DNA from: Pseudomonadota bacterium
Lineage (GTDB): Bacteria > Pseudomonadota > Gammaproteobacteria > SZUA-229
DNA: 9,601 nt
NCBI GenBank assembly: GCA_015222965.1
Contig: JADFWF010000288.1
Span: 1-9,601 of the forward strand
Direction: 5' to 3'
Position numbers and translations under genes: made by a program. Below, one piece after another: positions 1 through 7,099 of the stretch; the stretch's first letter is position 1, and every line of letters begins with the position of its first letter. The notes below the pieces were generated by a model, which saw only the letters and a program-made list of their open reading frames with translations, did no database searches and had not been told where the DNA came from.

Positions 1-849
1 ATGATGCTTGCTCGGTTGCAGGTATTGCCCAAGCGTTAACATTTCGACATCATGTGCACGCATATCCTTCATCACCTCTACCACCTCGTCCAGCTCTTCA
101 CCCAAACCTAACATTAGGCCTGATTTCGTCTTCACCGCAGGATGTGTTTGTTTAAATCGTTTCAACAGGTCGAGCGACCATAAATAATCGGAACCGGGAC
201 GACACTGCTTGTAAAGGCGAGGGATGGTTTCAAGATTATGGTTAAACACATCTGGCGGCGCGTTATGCATTATCTCTAACGCGACATCCATACGGCCACG
301 GAAATCAGGCACCAGGATCTCGATCTCTATATCTGGACTCAAGCTGCGAGTTTTTTCTATACAGTCAACAAAATGCGCCGCACCGCCATCACGCAGGTCG
401 TCACGATCTACCGAGGTAATGACAACATATGACAGAGCCATCGCTTTGATGGTTTCGGCCAGGTGCCCGGGTTCGTCTTTATCTAACGGATTTGGCCTGC
501 CGTGTCCGACATCACAGAACGGACAGCGACGGGTACAGATCTCACCCATTATCATGAACGTGGCCGTGCCCTTGCCAAAACACTCACCGAGATTAGGGCA
601 GGCCGCCTCTTCACAAACGGTAAATAACTTCTGTTCGCGCAATACTGATTTTAGTTTTTTTGCGTTAGGGTGAAATGGTGATTTCGCCCTGATCCAGCTC
701 GGTTTACGTAACCTTTCAGCTGACTGCTTTACCTTTATCGGGATACGTGCAACTTTTTCCGCACCTTTGAGCTTTTCACCCCTCACCACTTTACTGGCAA
801 CTTTAGGCACCTGTGTTTTTTTACTATTGATAGCTGTATCTTTATTCAT
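1..849 (-). CDS. lipA: Lipoyl synthase LipA, partial (3' end beyond the left edge)
   Basis: Radical SAM enzyme that inserts two sulfur atoms into octanoyl groups on carrier domains (pyruvate and 2-oxoglutarate dehydrogenase E2, GcvH), completing lipoate synthesis in the cytoplasm. The minus-strand frame from ATG 849 is open to base 1 and gives 283 residues. Visible motifs are the auxiliary 4Fe-4S cysteines C79, C84, C90 ([12 protein letters not shown]) and the radical SAM cysteines C105, C109, C112 ([10 protein letters not shown]), then [14 protein letters not shown] and [13 protein letters not shown] at the edge. Compared with E. coli LipA (321 aa), about 50 C-terminal residues are missing, including the RSSYHA segment whose Ser ligates the auxiliary cluster. 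The N-terminus is about 11 residues longer than E. coli and lysine-rich. The start overlaps the lipB stop by 8 nt, suggesting translational coupling; the upstream AAAGAAAA is only a weak ribosome binding site. The next in-frame Met is residue 99, beyond three essential cysteines, so ATG 849 is preferred. Confidence 0.97.
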   Translation of the reverse strand, partial: MNKDTAINSKKTQVPKVASKVVRGEKLKGAEKVARIPIKVKQSAERLRKPSWIRAKSPFHPNAKKLKSVLREQKLFTVCEEAACPNLGECFGKGTATFMIMGEICTRRCPFCDVGHGRPNPLDKDEPGHLAETIKAMALSYVVITSVDRDDLRDGGAAHFVDCIEKTRSLSPDIEIEILVPDFRGRMDVALEIMHNAPPDVFNHNLETIPRLYKQCRPGSDYLWSLDLLKRFKQTHPAVKTKSGLMLGLGEELDEVVEVMKDMRAHDVEMLTLGQYLQPSKHH

Positions 850-1453
850 TACTAAATTTTCTTTGTAAACGACGCTGCAAATCAGCCACGACGTTTTCAA
901 TCTGTATATCCTGCACCAGGTTCGTTAGCTGCGTTACTTCCAGCCCCTCATAACCACATGGATTAATCCTGGTGAAAGGCTCGAGATCCATATCCACGTT
1001 TAACGCCAGACCATGGAAGCTGCAGCCTTTCCGTACGCGAAGACCCAAAGCAGCTATTTTAGCATTATTTACATATACACCCGGCGCGGCGCGTTTTGCA
1101 ATGGCATCAACACCATAACTGGCCAGTAGATCGATGACCGTCTGCTCGAGGTCTGTTACCAGTTGACGGACACCGATATTCAGACGATTCAGATCCAGCA
1201 TGGTATACACCACGACCTGACCCGGCCCATGGTAGGTAACCTGACCACCCCGATCCGAGTCTACGACTGGAATGCCCGCTCGATCCAGCACATGTTCAGC
1301 TTTACCGTTTTTACCCAGAGTATAAACCGGCGGATGCTGCAGAAACCAGAGCTCATCTTCAGTATCGTGCTGGCGTGAGTTGGTAAAATCCTGCATCGCC
1401 TGCCACGTACTCTGGTAATCGACCTCACCGAGATGCCGGACTTTGGGGCTCAT
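842..1453 (-). CDS. lipB: Octanoyl-[acyl-carrier-protein]:protein octanoyltransferase LipB
   Basis: Transfers the octanoyl group from acyl carrier protein to the lipoyl-domain lysine, the first step of de novo lipoate assembly in the cytoplasm; the product is the substrate of LipA encoded immediately downstream. The 203-aa protein has the family length. Visible signatures are [12 protein letters not shown] (residues 68-79, His75), the catalytic lysine K132 (NNAKIAALG) and the catalytic cysteine C166 (INPCGYEG), the Cys/Lys dyad known for LipB. Start ATG 1453 is supported by the clearest Shine-Dalgarno of the block, AGAGAGG at 1464-1470, 10 nt upstream. It follows ybeD by 41 nt and its stop lies inside the start of lipA (shared ATGAATAA), so the pair is very likely cotranscribed and coupled. 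No missing residues noted. Confidence 0.98.
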   Translation of the reverse strand: MSPKVRHLGEVDYQSTWQAMQDFTNSRQHDTEDELWFLQHPPVYTLGKNGKAEHVLDRAGIPVVDSDRGGQVTYHGPGQVVVYTMLDLNRLNIGVRQLVTDLEQTVIDLLASYGVDAIAKRAAPGVYVNNAKIAALGLRVRKGCSFHGLALNVDMDLEPFTRINPCGYEGLEVTQLTNLVQDIQIENVVADLQRRLQRKFSNE

Positions 1454-1494
1454 GACTGAATTGCCTCTCTACTCAACTGCTCTACACAAATACT

Positions 1495-1800
1495 CTATAA
1501 AGCTATAGATACATATTCGCAGGCAGACAAGTCGATATATATCGCATCGAGCTGCTCTTTATTGTGCGCCGTGATAGTAACGGTAATCGCTATGTACTTA
1601 CCTGTTTTACTCGGCTTCATCTTCAGCGAATCTTCAGCTAAATTTTCGACATGACGATTAACAATTTCAATGACTGCCACTTCGAGCTCATCACATGCCA
1701 GACCCATGGCTTTAATCGGAAACTCACAGGGGAACTCGAGTAAAGTTTCACCTTCCTCAAGTGTCAGATCATGTAATTTTATTTCTCTATCGTCTTTCAT
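1495..1800 (-). CDS. ybeD: YbeD family protein (DUF493)
   Basis: Small cytoplasmic protein (101 aa) of the YbeD/DUF493 family, whose fold resembles small ACT-like regulatory domains; its biochemical role is not established. Recognised by similarity to E. coli YbeD (87 aa): LLEFPCEFPIKAMG (residues 20-33) matches the E. coli LLEFPTPFTYKVMG, followed by VIEIVNRHVEN (44-54) and the central KPSKTGKYIAITVTI strand region (63-77). The N-terminus is about 12 residues longer than E. coli, acidic and hydrophilic. It sits between dat (38 nt upstream) and lipB (41 nt downstream), the conserved position between dacA/dacC and lipB in E. coli and Pseudomonas, which has led to suggestions of a link to lipoate metabolism (association only). 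No Shine-Dalgarno is visible before ATG 1800; the leader is AT-rich with an A8 run on the coding strand. Confidence 0.93.
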   Translation of the reverse strand: MKDDREIKLHDLTLEEGETLLEFPCEFPIKAMGLACDELEVAVIEIVNRHVENLAEDSLKMKPSKTGKYIAITVTITAHNKEQLDAIYIDLSACEYVSIAL

Positions 1801-1838
1801 AATTTTTTTTGAATTTGCAGGTGCGAGTTCATTCAGAC

Positions 1839-2705
1839 CTACATGCTGCGCAGCTGTTGCTTATACTGTTGATACAAATCCACGATGCGTTTCCACACAG
1901 GTCCCGCTGAACCTGAACCAACCGAATCGCCATTCAGACGAATAACCGGCGCGATTTCCCGCGTTGAACTGGTCATCCAGATCTCATCTGCGTTGTACAG
2001 CTCAGTCTCTTTAACTTCGCGCTCCTCTACCAATATGGTGTTATTTTTAGCAATTTCAATCACCAGATCGCGAGTAATGCCGGGCAATAACTTGTGCCCT
2101 GTCGGAGGCGTTATCAAGACATCATCTTTGATGATGAAAACATTGCTCGCCGTGCCTTCGCTCACCATACTGTTTTTAATTAATATTGCGTCTTCCACGC
2201 CAGCAGCAGCGGCCTGCTGCTTCAGCATCACATTGGCGACCAGTGATGTTGATTTGATATCACACGCTCCCCAACGAAAATCATCGATGGTTATCACTGA
2301 TATACCTGCTGATACTGTTTCGATATCAGGCGGTACTACCTGTAAGATCATGGCGAATACAGTCGCTGGATATTCAGCCTTAGTACCAAGATCACGTTTA
2401 GGGTAGATGCCACGCGAGATCTGCAGATAGACGGCGCGATCTTCACCGTCATTTTTACTGAGCAGGTGCAAAAACATCTCAGCCCATTCTTCATTACTGC
2501 ATGGATTTGACAGGCTGATGCGATCCAGACTGTTCTGTAACCGGCTCAGATGCTGATCGAGACGTAACAGTTTATTGCCGAAGACCGGTATCACCTCATA
2601 GACACCATCGCCAAAAAGAAAACCACGATCCATAACAGAGATTGTGGCTTCTTCAACAGGCATGTAATTCCCGTTCAGATAAATTATATTATTTTCGTTA
2701 TCCAT
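1839..2705 (-). CDS. dat: Class IV aminotransferase, D-amino acid aminotransferase-like (Dat)
   Basis: PLP-dependent fold-type IV aminotransferase, 288 aa, cytoplasmic. The closest family is D-amino acid transaminase, which interconverts D-Ala and 2-oxoglutarate with pyruvate and D-Glu, precursors of peptidoglycan. Visible features: FGDGVYEVIP (31-40, the active-site Tyr36 region), DIKSTSLVANV (149-159) with the PLP Schiff-base lysine K151, SEGTASNVFII (182-192) with E183 opposite the PLP pyridine nitrogen, and KLLPGITRDLV (205-215). The RxH motif that binds the substrate carboxylate in Bacillus D-AAT (R98/H100) is not intact; the local sequence is RGIYPKRDLG (98-107), with Leu106 where His could be expected. 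Family membership is firm, but donor specificity (D-Ala, branched-chain or other) is not. It is 38 nt from both dacA and ybeD, so it probably belongs to the operon; cell-wall neighbours favour a role in D-amino acid supply. No clear Shine-Dalgarno before ATG 2705. Confidence 0.88.
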   Translation of the reverse strand: MDNENNIIYLNGNYMPVEEATISVMDRGFLFGDGVYEVIPVFGNKLLRLDQHLSRLQNSLDRISLSNPCSNEEWAEMFLHLLSKNDGEDRAVYLQISRGIYPKRDLGTKAEYPATVFAMILQVVPPDIETVSAGISVITIDDFRWGACDIKSTSLVANVMLKQQAAAAGVEDAILIKNSMVSEGTASNVFIIKDDVLITPPTGHKLLPGITRDLVIEIAKNNTILVEEREVKETELYNADEIWMTSSTREIAPVIRLNGDSVGSGSAGPVWKRIVDLYQQYKQQLRSM

Positions 2706-2743
2706 GCTTGTTCATCAAGTACTGCACCGACTGTTAGATCAGC

Positions 2744-3910
2744 TTAATTGATCAGACGTAAAACATAGTCTTTTGCCTGCTGAAAAATACTGCCTTCATT
2801 GACTGTTTCCAGTGCCACCAGGGGCACCGAAACAAGCTCCTTTCCTTCAAGAGAAACTTTTACTACACCGATCTGCTGACCCTTGGATACCGGTGCTTCA
2901 ATATTTTTATCAATATCCATGATTGCATCAAGGTTATCGTATGCACCGCGAGGAATAGCGATCGCCAGGTTATCAGCCAGGCCAACGGTTAAGGTCTCAA
3001 ATTCCCCGCTCCAGATACGCGGACGACTCAACACTTCCCCTGCGTCATATAATGTATGCGATTCATAAAAACGAAAGCCATAGTTTAACAAGGCCTGGCT
3101 CACGTTAGCTCGCGCCTTTTTACTGTCCGTACCTAAAGCGACAGAGATAACTCGCATATCAGAACGTGATGCAGATGCAACCAGGCAATAACCCGCAGAA
3201 TCTGTGTGGCCTGTTTTCATGCCATCGACACTATCATCACGCCACAATAATTTATTTCGGTTGTACTGCTTGATACTGTTATAGGTATATTCTTTTTCCG
3301 CATACCATTCGTAATGTTCTGGAAATTCAGCAATGATCGCAGCAGCTAAGGTTGCGATGTCACGCGCAGTAGTTAAATGTTTCTTGTCTGGCCAGCCGGT
3401 ACTATTAACAAAGTTTGTATTTTCCATACCCAGTTCTGCCGCGTACTCATTCATCAGTTGTACGAATGCTTCTTCTGTACCAGCAACATGTTCCGCCAGA
3501 GCGACACTGGCATCATTTCCAGACTGAATGATCAGACCTTTCAACAGATCATGCACAGACACGCGTGTATTGACTTCAAGATACATCCTCGAACCACCCA
3601 TGCGCCATGCTTTTTCACTGATATCAACTATGTCGTCCATAGCCAACCGATCAGCTTCGAGTTCTTTATAGACAACATATGACGTCATCATCTTGGTTAT
3701 GCTCGCCGGCTCCACCTGAACATCAGGATTTTTTTCCGCAAGGACTTTGCCGCTGGCAAAATCGACGACATAGTAATTCTTAGCAGCCACACTAGGTGGC
3801 GCAGGCACTGGCATAGCAGCGGCCACTAAATTAAAATTTAATAACGCCAGGATAAAAATAATTAAATTAAAAATGTTTTTTACTGGATACAACTTCTTTG
3901 AATAAATCAT
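2744..3910 (-). CDS. dacA: D-alanyl-D-alanine carboxypeptidase (PBP5/6 type, peptidase S11)
   Basis: Periplasmic, membrane-attached low-molecular-weight PBP that removes the terminal D-Ala from stem pentapeptides and so limits crosslinking. From ATG 3910 it is 388 aa, close to PBP5/6. Order: basic N-terminus and hydrophobic signal segment (about 11-32, ending VAAA), S11 catalytic domain with S70-x-x-K73 (ASITKMM), S130-G-N132 (IQSGNDA) and K232-T-G234 (MKTGHTDSAGYC), a PBP5 C-terminal beta domain (about 296-370), and a terminal amphipathic helix (about 374-388, IFQQAKDYVLRLIN) expected to anchor to the outer face of the inner membrane. An upstream TTG at 3940 would add 10 residues; I prefer ATG 3910, which has a weak AAAGAAA about 7 nt ahead and a more normal signal peptide. 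It follows the largest gap in the block (about 143 nt). The equivalent Pseudomonas locus is called dacC; E. coli dacA is in the same context. Confidence 0.95.
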   Translation of the reverse strand: MIYSKKLYPVKNIFNLIIFILALLNFNLVAAAMPVPAPPSVAAKNYYVVDFASGKVLAEKNPDVQVEPASITKMMTSYVVYKELEADRLAMDDIVDISEKAWRMGGSRMYLEVNTRVSVHDLLKGLIIQSGNDASVALAEHVAGTEEAFVQLMNEYAAELGMENTNFVNSTGWPDKKHLTTARDIATLAAAIIAEFPEHYEWYAEKEYTYNSIKQYNRNKLLWRDDSVDGMKTGHTDSAGYCLVASASRSDMRVISVALGTDSKKARANVSQALLNYGFRFYESHTLYDAGEVLSRPRIWSGEFETLTVGLADNLAIAIPRGAYDNLDAIMDIDKNIEAPVSKGQQIGVVKVSLEGKELVSVPLVALETVNEGSIFQQAKDYVLRLIN

Positions 3911-3970
3911 GGGATATTTCTTTAAACTCTCTATCAACAACTTTGGTTATTTATGTATTGTTTCGTCGCA

Positions 3971-3998
3971 TTTATATGAAGCATTACTGTAAAGCAAA
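3971..3998 (-). promoter_or_regulatory. Weak candidate internal promoter ahead of dacA
   Basis: The widest gap inside the operon contains TATAAA on the minus strand (3971-3976; 5 of 6 matches to the sigma70 -10). With 15-16 nt spacing the only -35 options are TTGCTT or TTTGCT (about 3 of 6). AT-rich DNA gives such matches by chance, so this is tentative. If real, dacA and downstream genes could be transcribed partly independently of mrdA. Confidence 0.22.
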
Positions 3999-4053
3999 TA
4001 CAGGTCGTAACATCAGCCCTGCTAAATAAAATTCAGTCAGAGTATTTCATTTT

Positions 4054-4854
4054 TTAATTATTTCTGACGATCTTGGTATTTTTATGGTTATTTTGTTTGA
4101 GCTGAGCCAATACCTGCTTGGCAACATGCTCTGAAGGCAAAGGCCCTATCCTTATCCTGTAGAGTGCTTTGCCTTTTTTACTTTCAATGTGCAGCCTGAC
4201 ATCGCTAAAACCTTCTCCCTGAAGCTTGCCCAAATGTGACAAGGCGTTTTCTTCGGTGGTAAACGCAGCCACCTGCACGTAGAGTTTATCACCATCCGAA
4301 ACTGGAGATTCCACAATAGCCGCGCTGCGCTGACGTTTTTCTTCGACTTTGGTGCTCACGACACGGATCGATACGTTCGCCGTGCCGGTCTTTGCCACAC
4401 CCAGCTTGGTGGCCGCAGCATATGACAGATCGATGATGCGCCCTTCGTGAAAAGGGCCGCGATCATTAACTTTTACAACCGCTTTTCGGCCGTTATCATG
4501 ATTAGTTACTTCTACGAAAACCGGTATCGGCAAGGTTTTATGCGCAGCGGTCATGGCATACATATTGTATTCTTCACCACTGGAAGTGCGCTCACCATGA
4601 AACTTATTGCCGTACCATGAAGCGATACCTTTCTGCTGAAAACTCGCCGCAGAATCCTTCACATAATATGTCTTGCCAAAAACCTCATAGCTGCGCGGAT
4701 TGCCGTACTTACTGGGTTCGACCGAAACGGGAACCGCATCGGGGATCTCATGCCACTGTTTGGAATAATTTGCCGGTGCGCTGTCTTTTACCTGACCACA
4801 TGATGCCAGCAAGGAAGCAAAAAACAGTATGAGCAGATTTCGCAGAGCACTCAT
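4054..4854 (-). CDS. rlpA: Septal ring/rare lipoprotein A RlpA, lytic transglycosylase-like
   Basis: Outer-membrane lipoprotein of the RlpA family, 266 aa. In Pseudomonas aeruginosa RlpA cleaves glycan strands lacking stem peptides and acts at division sites and in rod shape. The signal peptide ends in a lipobox LLASC with the lipidated C19. The double-psi beta-barrel domain covers about 75-168: GIASWYG (76-82), SSGEEYN with E94, AAHKTLP with H105 and VNDRGPF with D131, which correspond to residues important in P. aeruginosa RlpA (E120, H131, D157). A C-terminal SPOR domain (about 188-263, LYVQVAAF to KIVRNN) should bind denuded glycan strands at the septum. The start lies 4 nt after the mltB stop, so translation is probably coupled; the only ribosome-binding signal is a GAAAAAG within the end of mltB. 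The pairing with mltB is conserved in Pseudomonas. Whether this copy is catalytic is inferred from conserved residues only. Confidence 0.96.
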   Translation of the reverse strand: MSALRNLLILFFASLLASCGQVKDSAPANYSKQWHEIPDAVPVSVEPSKYGNPRSYEVFGKTYYVKDSAASFQQKGIASWYGNKFHGERTSSGEEYNMYAMTAAHKTLPIPVFVEVTNHDNGRKAVVKVNDRGPFHEGRIIDLSYAAATKLGVAKTGTANVSIRVVSTKVEEKRQRSAAIVESPVSDGDKLYVQVAAFTTEENALSHLGKLQGEGFSDVRLHIESKKGKALYRIRIGPLPSEHVAKQVLAQLKQNNHKNTKIVRNN

Positions 4855-4858
4855 AATA

Positions 4859-5866
4859 TTACTTTTTCAATTTCTCGCTTAGCTGAAATACCGCCATCGC
4901 GTATAACTCACTGTGATTATACCGAGTGATCACATAAAAGTTTTTAAGAGCTAGCCAGTATTCATCGCCATGCTTGCCTTCAAGTTTCATCAAACTGACC
5001 AGTTGCTTACCATCAAGGGAAGAATCAATTTTTACACCCTGTTTTTTGAGCTGATCGATCGACACATAAGGTTTTAATGTGTTTTTCTCTCTAACGACTG
5101 ACTTGTTTGTAACCGTCACACGATGCGTCACCGTCGCATCGGTTACCCAGCCATGTACACTAAAATAGTTAGCCACACTGCCGATGACATCTTCCATGCT
5201 ATTCCACAGGTCACGTTTGCCATCACCATCGAAATCTACAGCGTAACGTCGGTAGCTGCTGGATATGAATTGCGGCATGCCCATCGCACCTGCGTAAGAA
5301 CCGGTCATGGTATCTACGTCTATATTCTCTTCTTTAGACAGCAACAGGAACTGCTTCAATTCACTCCTGAAAAATTTACTGCGCTTAGGGTAATCAAAAC
5401 CTAATGTCGTTAACGAATCAAACACCGTATATTTACCCGTGCGCTTTCCGTAATAACTTTCCACACCTATTATTGCGGAGATGATCTCTAATGGTACGCC
5501 GTACTCTTTTTCTGCACGTTGCAGCGTTGTATAATTTTCTTTTATAAATTTTCTGCCTTTATTGCTGCGTTTATCTGTGACAAAAATCGGCCGGTACTGT
5601 TTCCAGGTAAGTTCTTTTTCGGCCGGTTTGGCTATCGATTCCAAAACATTATCAAGCCTTTTTGCGCTGGCAAATTTAGCTTCCAGATAGGCGCGATCAA
5701 AACCATGCTGATCGACCATCTCACTTATAAAGTTTTTTACATCCGCCCTTTGCGCATAATTTTTTTGCGCTGAGGCAGCGTGTGCATTCATAGCAACAAA
5801 AAACATAAAACCAGACACCATGACTGTTACTGTTTTCTGTGACACTTTTATTTTTTTTATTTTCAT
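4859..5866 (-). CDS. mltB: Lytic murein transglycosylase B (soluble SltB1-like form)
   Basis: Periplasmic lytic transglycosylase, 335 aa, which cleaves the MurNAc-GlcNAc bond with formation of 1,6-anhydro ends. It has a basic N-terminus and hydrophobic signal segment (about 11-30, ending NAHA), then the MltB catalytic domain. The catalytic glutamate is E136 in AIIGVESYYGKRTG (131-144); GSYAGAMGMPQFISSSY (189-205) is the characteristic second motif, and DFDGDGKRDLW (211-221) matches the EF-hand-like calcium loop known from E. coli Slt35. Unlike E. coli MltB there is no cysteine near the signal cleavage site, so this should be a soluble enzyme like P. aeruginosa SltB1, which occupies the same position between rodA and rlpA. 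The gap to rodA is 74 nt. An AGGA about 11 nt before ATG 5866 is the best ribosome binding signal. The start is supported by the signal peptide. Confidence 0.96.
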   Translation of the reverse strand: MKIKKIKVSQKTVTVMVSGFMFFVAMNAHAASAQKNYAQRADVKNFISEMVDQHGFDRAYLEAKFASAKRLDNVLESIAKPAEKELTWKQYRPIFVTDKRSNKGRKFIKENYTTLQRAEKEYGVPLEIISAIIGVESYYGKRTGKYTVFDSLTTLGFDYPKRSKFFRSELKQFLLLSKEENIDVDTMTGSYAGAMGMPQFISSSYRRYAVDFDGDGKRDLWNSMEDVIGSVANYFSVHGWVTDATVTHRVTVTNKSVVREKNTLKPYVSIDQLKKQGVKIDSSLDGKQLVSLMKLEGKHGDEYWLALKNFYVITRYNHSELYAMAVFQLSEKLKK

Positions 5867-5940
5867 ACAGCTATATATCCTGTTACTGCTTATTTTAAAA
5901 TCATTAATTTACAAAACACGTTTCTATTTTCGATAACCCC

Positions 5941-7074
5941 TTACTTGGGGATCAACCTGCGATTAGTACTGATCGACATCAGCATGCCAAATCCAGCCAT
6001 CAGCGTCACCATCGATGTGCCACCGTAACTAACGAGAGGCAAAGGAACACCAACCACTGGCAGGATGCCTGAAACCATGCCGACATTCACGAACAGATAA
6101 ACAAAAAATGTCATGCTGAGGCTACCCGCCAATAAGCGGCCGAAGCTGTCCTGCGCATTAGCTGCGATATACAATCCGCGGATAATTATGAAGGCATATA
6201 ATGCCAACAAAACAATCGCGCCCATGATACCAAATTCTTCAGCAAACACGGCAAAGATAAAATCAGTGGTACGCTCTGGAATAAAGTCCAGCTGAGATTG
6301 CGTTCCATTCAACCAGCCTTTCCCGTATATGCCGCCCGAACCGATAGCGATCATCGACTGGATGATGTGATAACCAGAGCCAAGTGGGTCACTTTCCGGG
6401 TCAAACAAAGTCAATACACGCTGTTTTTGATAGTCATGCATAAACTGCCACAGCACAGGGATCAGCGCTAACATGGTAAAAATTGAACCGAACAGGACCC
6501 GCCAGCGGATACCGCCAAAAAATACGACAAAAAATCCTGCCGCAGCAACCAGTAATGAAGTACCTAGATCAGGTTGCCTGGCGATCAGCATGGTCGGCAC
6601 TATCACCAGAGCCAGCGAAATGATCAAAGATGTCACTCTCGGCGGAAACGGCTTCTCACACAAGTACCACGCCAGCATCATCGGTGTCACCAGCTTCATC
6701 ATCTCTGACGGCTGAAAGCGAATGACATAAAGGTTCAGCCAGCGCTGCGCGCCCTTGCCCACATCACCAGCGAGCAGCACCAGTATCAACAAGACGATGC
6801 CGAACGCAAAGAACCAGGGGGCCCATAGATATAAAGTATGCTGCGGGATCTGCGCGACAAAAAACATGACGGCAAAAGCGATAGAAAGACGTATTATCTG
6901 CCGCTGCACGAGCTCGATAGAACCATCAGAGGCGCTATACAAAACACCCAGACCAGCGGCCATCAATAATAACAGTCCCGCCAGTAAGACCGGATCAATA
7001 TGCAGATACTGCAAAAACCGTGAAGTCTTGCTCTGGTAATCTGATTCAAAAAATTGTGTACTGGTACTTAGCAT
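5941..7074 (-). CDS. rodA: Rod shape-determining peptidoglycan glycosyltransferase RodA (SEDS)
   Basis: Polytopic inner-membrane SEDS polymerase that joins lipid II into glycan strands in the elongasome, working with PBP2. It is 377 aa (E. coli 370) with about ten hydrophobic segments. Family motifs seen are GKGAQRWLNL (106-115), RFQPSEMMK (119-127), RQPDLGTS (166-173), DPESDPLGSGYHIIQS (225-240), GSGGIYGKGW (245-254), the extracellular loop FIPERTTDFIFAVFAEE (264-280) and SGILPVVGVPLPLVSYGG (335-352). D271 corresponds to the essential E. coli D262; the residue two positions before it is Thr rather than the His in E. coli (ERHTDF). Start ATG 7074 lies 25 nt after mrdA with no recognisable Shine-Dalgarno; there is no other Met within the N-terminal 35 residues, and the cytoplasmic lead-in is about 10 residues longer than in E. 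coli. Coupling to mrdA translation is plausible but unproven. Confidence 0.98.
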   Translation of the reverse strand: MLSTSTQFFESDYQSKTSRFLQYLHIDPVLLAGLLLLMAAGLGVLYSASDGSIELVQRQIIRLSIAFAVMFFVAQIPQHTLYLWAPWFFAFGIVLLILVLLAGDVGKGAQRWLNLYVIRFQPSEMMKLVTPMMLAWYLCEKPFPPRVTSLIISLALVIVPTMLIARQPDLGTSLLVAAAGFFVVFFGGIRWRVLFGSIFTMLALIPVLWQFMHDYQKQRVLTLFDPESDPLGSGYHIIQSMIAIGSGGIYGKGWLNGTQSQLDFIPERTTDFIFAVFAEEFGIMGAIVLLALYAFIIIRGLYIAANAQDSFGRLLAGSLSMTFFVYLFVNVGMVSGILPVVGVPLPLVSYGGTSMVTLMAGFGMLMSISTNRRLIPK

Positions 7075-7099
7075 TGATTATTTTATTGTCGAAACAAAA

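Noticed and set aside
224..673. A 149-codon plus-strand open frame opposite lipA
   Set aside because: It is the antisense shadow of a clear LipA reading frame with all six cluster cysteines; its translation shows no recognisable family.
1885..2406. A 173-codon plus-strand open frame opposite dat
   Set aside because: Antisense to a well-supported aminotransferase gene, low-complexity Ser/Thr-rich translation, no ribosome binding site of note.
3911..3940. TTG at 3940 as the dacA start
   Set aside because: It adds ten residues before the signal peptide and has no ribosome binding site; ATG 3910 gives a typical PBP5/6 N-terminus.
4036..4068. Inverted repeat GTCAGA/TCTGAC around the rlpA stop codon as a terminator
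   Set aside because: Only 6 bp with a 21-nt AT-rich loop and no T-run directly after the stem on the minus strand, so it does not look like an intrinsic terminator.
4859..5866. MltB as an outer-membrane lipoprotein
   Set aside because: No cysteine exists in the signal-peptide region; the N-terminus fits a cleaved signal peptide ending NAHA, as in soluble SltB1.
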